Source of the DNA: Iris pallida
Taxonomy: Eukaryota > Streptophyta > Magnoliopsida > Asparagales > Iridaceae
Reading direction: 5' to 3'
Assembly (NCBI GenBank): GCA_029216955.1
Contig: JANAVB010029819.1
Span: 39,109,017 to 39,173,016 of the forward strand
DNA: 64,000 nt
Below the pieces are notes generated by a model, which was not told the origin of the DNA, searched no databases, and was given only the letters and a program-made list of their open reading frames with translations. Made by a program: the position numbers and the translations under genes. Each line of letters begins with the position of its first letter. Within the stretch, counting starts at the first letter, position 1. Shown in pieces: positions 45,008 through 55,002 of this stretch.

Positions 45008-45830
45008 CACTACCAAAAATGTTGCTTTAGCGACGGCCAGATCCGTCGACCATCCGTCGCTAATCCGTATTAGCGACGGATCTGACGGATATTGGTCAAA
45101 AAAATCTGTCGGTAATCAGCTCGTCGCTAATAAAGATCCGTCGCTAAGTAGTCGTCAAGCGACGGAATAGCAACGGCTTTCCGTCGTCATTATTCGTTGC
45201 ATTAGCGACGACTTGCCGACGGTCTTTCGTCGAATTCAAGTATTAAGTATTGAATTGTAAAGGCACTTAGCGACGGATAGTCCGTCGGTAAACCATCATT
45301 ACAGTGTATCAGAGGGTATCGTTCCGTCACTATTCCGTCGAACACCATCGCTAACTAAGGACGGATTAGCGACGGATTAGTATCGGATAATCCATCGACC
45401 GGGATCTGGAAATGCTTGACATTTCCAGAACCATGGCGACGGATTCTCCGTCGCGAATCCGTCGACCATAGCGACGGATTAGTGGCGGATAATCCGTCGA
45501 CAGGGTTCTGGAAATGCTTGACATTTCCAGAACCATGGCAACGAATTCTCCGTCGCGGATCCGTCGACCATGGCGACGGATCCCTGACGAAATATCCGTC
45601 GCTAACCTTCTGTACACCTTCATACCACCAGAACCTTGCCGACGGATGTTCCGTCGAAAAGTCGTCGCTATGCAAGATATTCCGTCGGCTGGCCGTCGAC
45701 CATCCGTCGCTAACTGGAAATATTTCCAATTCTCCAGTTAGCGACGGATATTCCGTCGACATTTAGTCAGAAACTGATGTTATCCGTCGCTAACCCGTCA
45801 CTAGTCCGTCGCTAACTGAGATATTTTTTA
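45008..45830. repeat. CACTA-B left subterminal repeats
   Basis: More than two dozen copies of TAGCGACGGAT / ATCCGTCGCTA in both orientations. A unit of about 102 bases is duplicated in tandem (45366-45467 and 45468-45569), including a small hairpin (GGAAATG...CATTTCC). These would be the binding sites of the second-gene protein. Confidence 0.9.
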
Positions 45831-46121
45831 AAAAAAATTGCAGAGCTTTCCCTGTTCACACAACATCCGAACATCGGACCAATATATAATCACAATATAC
45901 AATCATTGAGACCAATATATAATCCATTATAAATCACATACGAATATAATATACCCAATTATCTAAGAATCACATAGACCAATATATAATCACAAATATG
46001 CATAACCCAAACCAATATAAAATAGACACCAATTATCCAGAAATCATAAACTAATATCCGTCGTTATAATCCAAAATTTCTACAAATATTCTAAATTTAA
46101 AAACTATTCTTATACAATACT

Positions 46122-48075
46122 TCAAGGAGCATGAGGAGTTCGATTGTCCGGTGGTGGTAATCCCTCCTGCGACCGACGATAATACTGCTCCACTATGTAC
46201 GGCGACAATCCGTCGAAGATACTGTCCGGAAGTCGGCGTAGATGCTCTGGCGACATGAGATCAAGGAGTGCCGTCATAGTCGGAGGCGGTACCAGAGGGG
46301 CAGCAGGGTTGAAAGAAAGATGACCGACGAAAGAAGGACCGGCACCAGCAGTCGACGGACTGGCACCAGCAGCCGACGGACCGGCACCAGTAGCAGAAGG
46401 ACCGGCACCAGCAGCAGACGGACCGGCAGCAGCAGACGAAGGCGGAAAGTACGTGACAATTTGCTTCCGCAAGGACGACACGCCTCGTGCAGCTGCACAA
46501 GCTGCGACCTCACATCATCATCTGCCGGGACCACGGAAGGAGGCGGTGTCGGTGAAAATCTCTGAGTCGTCATGTGCAACGGCCCTAGGGAGCCGACTCC
46601 GTACAGGCGCCCTTTCTTAAAGCCGCCGACGGTATCTACGAACAAGTCGTTGCGAGCGGCCATAGAAGAGGGCATCCGGACGGGCGTCGTTTCACCGACA
46701 TCCTCGACAGCAGTTAACTAAGCCCAACTAAGGGCCTCACGATACGCAGCCTATCAAATGAATGTGTTTGTACTATAAGATTTACCTAAGTTGTAATCTA
46801 AATCCTATGTTTCACTAAGTTATGTGTGAATCCTAAGTTTACCTAAGTTATAGTCCGAATACTTTTAATTCTAACGTAAATCTCATAAGCATAAGTACTT
46901 ACATCAGTCTCCTTCGTCCTCTTGTCGATGAAGCTCCCGTCCTTCCGCCTCTTGTGCATATGCTGGAACACATCGTGCATGGTGACCGATTCTGACACCC
47001 TTCCCTCCTTCACCGCCTGTTGGGTCTGCATACAAATTTTTTGTAGAATTTAATTAACTCCGTATATTGATAATACCTAATTCGATAGTGAAATGAATTT
47101 ATGGTATCTCACCAGATCTGCAAGCGCCGCTACATGGGGCCTTGATCCTCCCGTATGAAGCCCTGCGGTCCGTCGGTTCGCCTTCGCCTTCTCCGATTTC
47201 TCCTTGTACGCAGGAGTATCCATCATATCTAAGAGCTACTCATAATAGTCCTGCCGGATCCAATTCGGTCTCGTCTGTCCCATTTTCAGGTCATGAATCA
47301 TATCCCGTATCTTCTTCGAGGCAGCTCTTCTGTAGGTCCTGCGGATCACGTCCTCGCGATGGGAGGGCCACCAGAACGTCGTCTAACATACAAATTTAAT
47401 TATCACGTAATTTAAAAATGGTTGATTAAAGAGTAACTAATAATTAACCAGAAGATATAGATATATACCCTCAACTCGTCGAGCTAGACGTACTTCAAGT
47501 TTGGGGGCACCGACGAAAAGTTAAGGTAGGGACCATGGAAGTTAGCACTGATAATTTCTCCAAGAGCCCTGGCAACATTAAACGGAAAACCTACAAAGAA
47601 GCAACGACTGGATTATTAACTTGAATAAATGAAAAAAATTTAATAAATTATCTTAAATTTACTTACGAGGTCCCTGCGGGCCATAGCTCTCGTCGAAACT
47701 CGCCTCTCGGCCTCTCTGGTACCGTCGGAGGATCCGCGGGTCCGCACATGTACTCCCCAGAAACCGGATGGAACCGAGTATGGGGGTACTCCGGGGACCA
47801 CTGTACAGTAACTGGTGGATCCACTGGTGGATCCGTTGGTGGGTCCGATAGCGGAACGGATTCGCTAGCAGATCCGGACTCATGCCTCGATGAAGTTGTC
47901 GATCGACGACGGGATACGTCTGTGCCCGGGGTACTCTCCGGGTCGGGTTCGCTGGATGGGGTCACATCCCGGAAAGATTGAATACGACCACGACCACCAT
48001 CACCACCACGACCACGACCACCACCACCACACCATGACCACCACCAGCAGCACGACCACGGCCAGCCATCATGAC
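46122..48075 (-). pseudogene. CACTA-B second gene (Ptta/En-Spm type)
   Basis: Minus-strand exon-like blocks: MAGRGRA... at about 48075 with a His/Val low-complexity run, a Pro/Ser-rich block (47965-47663), blocks near 47340-47110 with a trace of the W...W/Y..KR pattern, 47031-46843 containing HMHKRRKDGSFIDKRTKE, and a final block (46741-46122). The final block contains repeated GPSAAGA units and a C-terminal helix. The KDG.x.ID.R motif and block order match CACTA-A. It probably binds the subterminal repeats. Introns and breaks were not resolved. Confidence 0.6.
46310..46440. repeat. Tandem repeat encoding GPSAAGA units
   Basis: Units of about 24 bases (GGACCGGCACCAGCAG...) repeat about five times and encode a Gly-Pro-Ser-Ala linker in the second-gene protein. 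Confidence 0.8.
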
Positions 48076-48309
48076 CTGTAAATAGAACACATAAACATAA
48101 TTAACAATATAGAAGTATAAATGAATATAAAATTCTAAACTAAAATATACATACCACCAGCAAGGAGACGAGTGTCGCCGCGACGAAAAAGACTAGGAGT
48201 GCCATCTGCAAAAAAAAATAATACAATAAGTAAATGATCGAACAAAAAAAAATATAAATTCACGTAATTGCTTTTATGAGGTCAAACTTAATTCACGTAA
48301 TTGGAAGTA

Positions 48310-49760
48310 TTTTTAATATACAACAATATTTAACCTAATCATCGTCATCATCTTCGTTCTCATCCTCGGCCTCGTCTTCATCATCATCCTCATCCTCATC
48401 CTCATCCTTATCCTCATCGTCGATTTCATCTGTATCCTCATCTCCATCAAATTTTTTTCTTCTTCTTCTCTTCTTCTTCTTCTTTTCTTCTTTTTCTTTC
48501 TTCTTTTCTTCTTCTTCTTCTTCCGCCTTCTTCTCCTCAATATTTGGGACAAGACGCCTCTTTCTCCCCTGGTTGATAGCTAAGTCTTGTGTATCAACCT
48601 TTTCCTCTCCTCTATTTTCCTCAACAATATCTTCAACATCCATTGTATCCGACTGTTGTCCCAAGTATTGGAACTTTTCGATCTGGTCCTCTGGTATGCT
48701 GGGTCTCCAACGTTGAATTATTTCTAGATTTAATCTTACATATTGTCCACCAGTCAAATCGATCTCTACGACGCCTTGGGTAGCTTGTATAGTAGACTTG
48801 AACAGCCTGACTTGCTATCGCAAATGTATCGGACCCTCTATACCTCCTGCAATAATTTATATCGACAAATCCAAATTGTTTATCGATCTCCAACCGATAT
48901 TTGGTGTCATATCGAACCACTCACATTTGAAAATCACAATATGCATATCATATGGGGCAGAATATTGTAAATCTACAATATCCCGAAGCACTCCATAATA
49001 GTCAAAGTCCGGCTCATCGTCATAGATGGTGCCTCTTATGTAAATACCGGAATTTTTGGTACTGATGCCGTCATTGATAAATTTGACATTTATAGCATTC
49101 TGAGTTGCCTTAAACCTGAAACCATTAACGACATATCATGGCCAAGTCTTTGTTTGCTTCTTCGGTCCCAATGCAAGATAATGAACACTCTCATTAGTGA
49201 GTATTGTTTCAGGCAATAAAACATGTAAACAAATATTTATAATTTAAATATTTTAGATTATATATTTACAATCTCATTACTTACGTATTTTATAATAATA
49301 TAAAATCAACCTCAGTTATAATCTCAGTTACTTATGTATTTGCGAAACCATGACAGAAATGTACAATCAACCTCTCTTTGAAGTCCCTCATCGGTAATAT
49401 CGGGTGTCCTCATTTTGACTTCATCTCTAAATACACTGTTAGAGAGAATATATAAGTGTAGTCACTTACTTCATCAAATTAGAGATTATAACGAGTGCAA
49501 GTGTACTGACTTACTTCTCCAAATCTCTCACTTCTTGTATGTCACAGTTTAACAAGACATATCGGTGAGCGGCATCATACTCGTCGTCAGTCAACCAACG
49601 TTTTTTACTAGCTCCAACAGGCTTGCCCCTTACATTGAATATACCTCCATCCTCAACGTCCTCGTCATTCCTTTGAGGTCTATTTCGATTTGTCTTAACA
49701 TGAGTATTGAAATAAATAGAGCAGAAGTTTGACACCTCTTCGATAAGATATGCTTCGCAT
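48310..49760 (-). pseudogene. CACTA-B transposase, C-terminal part with acidic tail
   Basis: 48335-48757 encodes TGGQYVRLNLEIIQRW, a Lys/Glu stretch and then an Asp/Glu tail (48345-48480, from GAT/GAG triplet repeats). 48633-48920 contains the DUF4216-type segment with DWWTICKIKSRN. 49511-49735 contains KKRWLTDDEYDAAHRYVL. CACTA-A ends the same way at 21145-21877. Acidic tails are common in TNP2-like proteins, but the function is not established. Confidence 0.65.
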
Positions 49761-49839
49761 ATCGAAGCCTCTATATGAGCCTTGTCGCCAACTTTCTTTT
49801 TTAGATGGTGTAGGTATCTAGAGAGACAAATTATCTTGA

Positions 49840-51395
49840 GAATTAAGAATGAATTTTAAAATCCTGAAATTCAACTTAAATTATATCAATTTTTGTACCT
49901 TTCAAATGGGTACATCCATCGATAATGAACAGATGCACCGACACGGACTTCGTATGCTAGATGAATCGGTAGATGCTCCATGCTGTCGAAGAAGCCAGAA
50001 GGAAATATTTTCTCCAACTTACAAATTGTTAAGATAATCTTCTCCTCAAGTTCAGCCATGTGTTGTACAGTCAACTTAGTTGAACAAATATCCCTGAAGA
50101 ATAGATAGTTCGGCCAACGAAAAATCATTGATTTTCCATGCATATCGGACAAGACATGGTGCCGTGAGTACTCCATCCCGACAGCATACCGTATGCGGGA
50201 AAATCATTGATTGTCCACATCAGTGAAGCTCTCATCTGAAAGTTCTGTTTCCTGGAAATATCATAGGTCGTGACGCCGATCTCCCACAGCTGTTTCAGCT
50301 CATCCACCAACGGCTGTAAATATATCTCGATATTCTTCGTCGAATTTTTGGGACCCGGTATGATAGCTGTCAAGAACATATAAGGAATCTTTATACACAT
50401 CCATGGTGGCAGATTCTAAGGGGTCAGAATAACCGGCCAGCAGGATTATTGAGATCCCGACTGCCTGAAAGGGGCGAAGCCATCAGAACATAGCGCCAGA
50501 CGTACATTTCTAGGCTCTGCAGCAAAATCTGGATGACGTAAATCGAAATATTTCCACGCCTCTCCATCCGAAGGATTAACAATTCTCCATCGTCCTTTGT
50601 GCATTCTTTGTTGTGCCACGTCATGTGTTCTGTTGTATTCTGAGACATATACATCCTCTGCAAGCGCTTCGTGATCGACAAGTAATGCATATACTTGTAA
50701 GGACGTCATTTTCTAGTTGACTTTCCTTTTCCCCTGACTGGCTTATAACGATCCGTATTACAGAAGCTGCAACTTTCTATATCCTCGTTCTCCTTGTAGT
50801 ACAACATGCATCCGTTGCGACAACAATCTATCTTCTCATACCCCAGTCCCAGTTGTTGGACCATCATCTTCGACTTGTAGAAGTTTTTTGGAAGCTCTTT
50901 TGATTCCTTCGGTAACACCTCCTTGATTAGTTGTATAATCCGATCATAGCAAGTTTGTGGCAAGTTAAAATCGGACTTTATGTTCAACAACCGCATCGTC
51001 ACTGACAGTAAGGAATGAGGCTCACAACCAGGATATAAAGAAGTTTCTGCATCCTAAAATATATCGTAGAACTCCTTCGCCTCGGGATTAGGATCCTCCG
51101 GATCAAAATTAGGCCCTGTCGCGTCATACACCATATCTCGTGCACGGTTCTGCAGGTCTCCATAATCAACAGAGCATTCGTCGTCTTCGACGACAAATCT
51201 GTTGCAGCATTATCATCAAAAGCATAAGTAGCAGCATTCGCAACTTGTCTTTCCGCATATAGTTCATCTTGCGATGACCACAGGCCGTAATCACGTACGA
51301 AACCCTTACGGGTCAAATGATCTCTTACACTCACCACTTTTTCGTAACGTCTATTGCGACAATTACGACATGGACACTGATTTTTTACCGTCCAT
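49840..51395 (-). pseudogene. CACTA-B transposase core (TNP2-like)
   Basis: From the N-terminal side: CPCRNCRNRRYEKV at about 51395-51345 (transposase-associated domain), 51337-50999, 51002-50706 (GLGYEKIDCCRNGCMLYYKE), 50709-50446 (DGEAWKYFDLRHPDFAAEPR then LALCSDGF), 50400-50125 (IYLQPLVDELKQLW and CPICMEN), and 50176-49886 (DUF4218 segment ...RWMYPFERYKN). This is the order expected in TNP2/Transposase_21 proteins, which cut at the CACTA ends. Frame changes near 51000 and 50420 and the lack of continuous ORFs show decay or unresolved introns. Confidence 0.85.
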
Positions 51396-51596
51396 ATACT
51401 GAGCTTTGTTCATGGCATACTTAAGAACACTTCCACGCCTACCTAAAAATCGTCACTCACACCTATTCTGCTCTCGGGTTGTCGTATCCATGTACGATCA
51501 ACGAAATAACGATCCATCACAGATTGGATGTGAAAATATGTATCGTAAGACAAACTAAACAAAATTAGTATTAATCATGTAACTGGTGGATTCGCT

Positions 51597-51775
51597 GGTA
51601 TATAGGCCGATAGTTCGATACCGATACCGATAGTGCGATACCGATACCGATAGTCTGATACCGATAGTGCGATACCGATAGTTCGATACCGATACCGATA
51701 GTCCGATAGTCCGTTAGCGATACCGATAGTTCGATACCGATACCGATAGTCCGATACCGAAACCGATAGTACGAT
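51597..51775. repeat. Hexamer array (ATACCG/CGATAC)
   Basis: About 180 bases made of units of GATACCGATACC with GATAGTCC or GATAGTTC variants. The minus-strand 67-codon frame (51778-51575) only reflects this repeat. Confidence 0.9.
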
Positions 51776-51879
51776 CATATACTGTTATAGTACATATCTA
51801 ACTTGAATACATGGTGGTTGTGTGTTAACAAGGGCATGTAGAGATGTGCATTACATTACAATTTCAGCATCATTAAGGA

Positions 51880-52023
51880 GGGTTCAGATTCAGGATTTAA
51901 AAGGTAGGGTTGCTAGGTTCAAATTATCAAGTATTCAACCATGCTAGTGTAGGGTTCAGATTCAGGATTTAAAAGGTAGGGTTGCTAGGTTCAAATTATC
52001 AAGTATTCAACCATGCTAGTGTA
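51880..52023. repeat. Exact 72-base tandem duplication
   Basis: 51880-51951 and 51952-52023 are identical, starting GGGTTCAGATTCAGG and ending CTAGTGTA. Identity over 72 bases points to a recent event or to a slippage-prone site. Confidence 0.95.
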
Positions 52024-52594
52024 TGTGTATAACAGTCAATGCCATGCATACCACTGAACGTACATGGCATGTAACTAGTATAATTTACATTTAACAGCCC
52101 CAATCAAACCTGGCTCATCCCAACATTGTATCAACTCAGCCACATACAATAAGGTTCTGAAATTGACTATATGCAACTGCACCTATGAAATTAATATATG
52201 AAATGAACATGCATTGCACTAACATACGAATTAGAACCACATGAATATATAGGTTAAAGCCTCAACTATGATGAGGCTATAATGATTTGAATTACAGCCC
52301 CAATCAAACCCATCAGCAATTACTGCAAACATCAAACTGGGTTGAACACATAGAACCAGAAAAATATGACATGAACTCAGAATTTATGAACTGTATTCTG
52401 AAATTAGAAACTAAAACAAACCCTAACATGATAGCTATATGTACAGCAACTAATACATCATATACATTGAAATTTAACAACTAAATCGAATTTAACCATT
52501 CAAAACAGTTTGAAAACTCTGATACATACGGTGGTATCAGAACAATAGGAAGGAATGTGAATTGATTAGGAAATGCATGTAAAATCATAATATA
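52024..52594. other. CACTA-B noncoding stretch
   Basis: No supported gene or motif. Probably 5' noncoding DNA of the transposase gene. Confidence 0.5.
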
Positions 52595-53264
52595 ATGGTT
52601 GGTAAACTTAGATATACATATGCACGTGTCCCTCGAGTCATTTCGTATCCAACAAACACACAGACGTGTCCAGGGAGAAACGAACACGACGTTCGTGTCC
52701 CTCAAGTTATGCACGCATTCGTGTCCTCTCGACACGACACCATCTCTTCTCAAACATTGGGGACACGACGTCAGTCGTTGCCCCTACCTCCACGCCAAGA
52801 ATCGCGTGTCGATGTGTCGTATCCAGGAAGAAAAGAACACGGGGTAGCAGCGCTAAACAGTCGGGTCTGTGCGCAGCGTGTCCGACCCTCCGCCCCACCA
52901 GCCCCCCCAGCCCCGCCCCTCCGCCCCCGCAGCTAACGCCTCCACCGCCCCACCAGCCCCCCCGCCCCCGCCTCCCCCGCCCCCCCAGTCCCAGCCTCCC
53001 CTGCCCCCGCAACCAAACGCCTCCCCCGCCCCCGCAGCCAAACGCCTCCTCCGCCCCCGCGGCCAACGCCTCCTCCGCCGCCCCCCAGCCCACGACGCCC
53101 CCGCTGCCCCTCTGACCACCGCGAGAGAGAGAGATCGAGAGAGAGAGGGGATTACCTTCGGAAGAGAGAGAGAGAGGACGTCGACGCCGATCACCGAAGC
53201 CGCAGAAGAGAGAGAAATGAGAGAGAGTGAAATTTGGGGGGAATAAAAGTTCCTTCCGTCGTTT
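52595..53264. other. CACTA-B 5' region: GTGTC motifs, GC-rich and GA-rich tracts
   Basis: 52615-52860 holds many GTGTC/GACAC units. 52885-53110 is a C-rich array of CCGCCCCCGCAGCCAAACGC-like units, and 53120-53180 is a GA tract. Frames of 80-190 codons on both strands arise from this composition. The position is upstream of the minus-strand transposase, so promoter or leader function is possible. Confidence 0.5.
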
Positions 53265-53618
53265 CAATTTAAGTCTGGGTCGTATATTTAGCGACGGACT
53301 AGCGACGGATATTATCCGTCGCTACGCCGTCACTATATTGGAAAACTGCCGACGGACTATCCGTCGCTACGTAGTCGGCAATTTGTCCCGCCACTTCTTC
53401 CAATATTTTTCGCCAAATAGTCGACTGCATAGCGACGGTTAAAAATCCATCGATATATCTCCAACGCCCTAGCGACAGACTCGCGACCTTTTCTCACCCT
53501 TAAAATAAAATTAAAAAAATATCGGCTTATCGTCGGTACACCGTCGGTGATATGTCGCAAATTCGTCGCTAATTACGACGGAAAGAATCCGTCGCTAATT
53601 GACTGTATTTTGGTAGTG
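53265..53618. repeat. CACTA-B right subterminal repeats and terminus
   Basis: Copies of AGCGACGGA / TCCGTCGCTA lie throughout, up to the end ...TTTTGGTAGTG (53618), then the TSD GGG (53619-53621). It is shorter than the left subterminal region. Confidence 0.9.
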
Positions 53619-53621
53619 GGG

Positions 53622-55002
53622 AGTATGTGGATAGTGTACTATCATGAGGGGCTATGTGTTACAAAGGTGAGAGAGGGGCTATGTGTACATCAATTAGTAT
53701 ACAATGTGTGAGGTTGTGTGTGTTTGAGTGTGCCACACACATGTGTGAGATAGGGTATTGTGTGTGAGCTTGTGTGAGTGCAAGGTGAGGGGAACCTCCT
53801 AGGTAGCAGTATTGTGTCTTAGGTATGTGTGAGTGATCCTAGATAGATGATACATATGTGTAGCAGCAGTAGGGAGTTGTGTGTGAGTTGTGTGTGACAT
53901 ACACAGATGTGTGTGTTAGTGCATAGATAAGAATGTGTGTGGCCTTGTGTGGTATTGTGAGTGTCACTTGAATGTGCCACATTGATTGGACAGTGACCCA
54001 CATGTGTAGGAAATGTGAGTAGGTAAGGGGGTTTGCCTATATGAATACCTAGCATAGGTAATGTGGTCTTACCTAAGTGTAGGTAATGTAATACATAGGT
54101 AGGTAATAGGTAAGGGTTGGGTATAGCTACCCATGTGGATAGGTAACATAGGTAATAGGCATTACCTATAGGTAGGTAATGATTAGATATAGGTTTACCT
54201 ATGTATATGAGGGTAAATGTATATAGGGCATTACCTATATGTTATAGTAGGTAAACTTAGCATAGGTAAAGGGTGATTAGGTAAGATATCTCAAGATACC
54301 CTATAATTGGGTAAATTACCTAGGTAGAGACTAGGATAGCCTATTATAGGTTGGTTTACCTTGGAATGGCAAGGTAATGACCTAGAAACCTAGGGTTGAC
54401 CTAATTTGACCAAGGTTGACTAGTTTGACCCTAAAAGTCAACATTTAAGTCAAATTGACCTAGTTTGACCACATAATCTAGTATTGACCTAGAATGCATA
54501 TTGCATCATAGATATCCATATTTGACACGTAGAAACACCAATTAACATTGATATTAATATTTAGGTCATGTGATTCCACTTTGGACCTCGATTCACATTG
54601 TTGCTCAGGACCATAGGCGAGTATATTCTCTGATTATTTTCATTATTTGATTACTATTATAATTCAAGTATTTAGTAATGTTACTTATGATTCTTGACAC
54701 GATGGTACACGGATTGGTATTGACATTGGATCTTCAGTCATGAGATGTTACCTTGACTTATCGTAATGGTATTGAATATTGTTCCTCATTGGTATTAGAT
54801 AACATTAGATACATTGGCTAGTATCTTGTCATGGTTGGATCCATCGTATCAGTCAGGGCAAAGAAAATACTAGTTAGGTATGTGATCAAGAACTATCGAC
54901 AAGTAGTATAAATTAATCATCGGCTACTAGCTAATCATACACTCCACGTAAGGTTGAGTTAGCTTTCCTTAGTGTAAATCATTGAATCTCCCAAGCCAAT
55001 CA
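53622..55002. other. LTR-e right segment with TAGGTAA and TTGACC clusters
   Basis: Sequence continuous in type with 43628-45007. 54030-54370 is dense in TAGGTAA/TTACCTA, and 54395-54500 in TTGACC/AGTCAA. From 54510 to 54760 it matches LTR-a. No gene. Confidence 0.6.
54030..54370. repeat. TAGGTAA / TTACCTA motif cluster
   Basis: About 25 units in both orientations, irregularly spaced, over about 340 bases. The two orientations could pair as hairpins. Confidence 0.75.

Larger units (their letters stand above)
45008..53618 (-). mobile_element. CACTA-B: En/Spm-type transposon with both ends, 8.6 kb
   Basis: The ends are CACTACCAAAAATG (45008) and, reversed, CACTACCAAAATACAG (53618). GGG precedes (45005-45007) and follows (53619-53621): the 3-bp TSD typical of CACTA elements. 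Subterminal repeats of the GCGACGGAT motif fill both ends (45040-45830 and 53285-53600). Genes lie on the minus strand: TNP2-like transposase (51395-48310), then a Ptta/En-Spm second gene (48075-46122). The reading frames are broken by stops, so self-mobilisation is unlikely, but both ends look intact. Confidence 0.9.
35678..55002 (+). mobile_element. Tekay-like LTR (LTR-e), split by a LINE and CACTA-B
   Basis: It begins TGTGAGCCCCTG and reads 35678-36753, 43628-45007 and 53619-55002, about 3.8 kb once insertions are removed. The part at 54395-54760 matches LTR-a at 377-720: TTGACC cluster, then GGCGAGTA.ATTCTCTGAT, then ACGGATT..TA and GGATCTT. The end is missing, because another LTR begins at 55003. 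The stretch 35990-36300 is GC-rich and resembles a leader region, with chance frames. Confidence 0.6.

Noticed and set aside
45355..45766. 135-codon minus-strand frame and plus-strand shadow
   Set aside because: Translations of the CACTA-B subterminal repeats (GCGACGGAT units).
52595..53267. Pro-rich frames of 113-186 codons
   Set aside because: They come from a C-rich repeat array and a GA tract; both strands are equally open.
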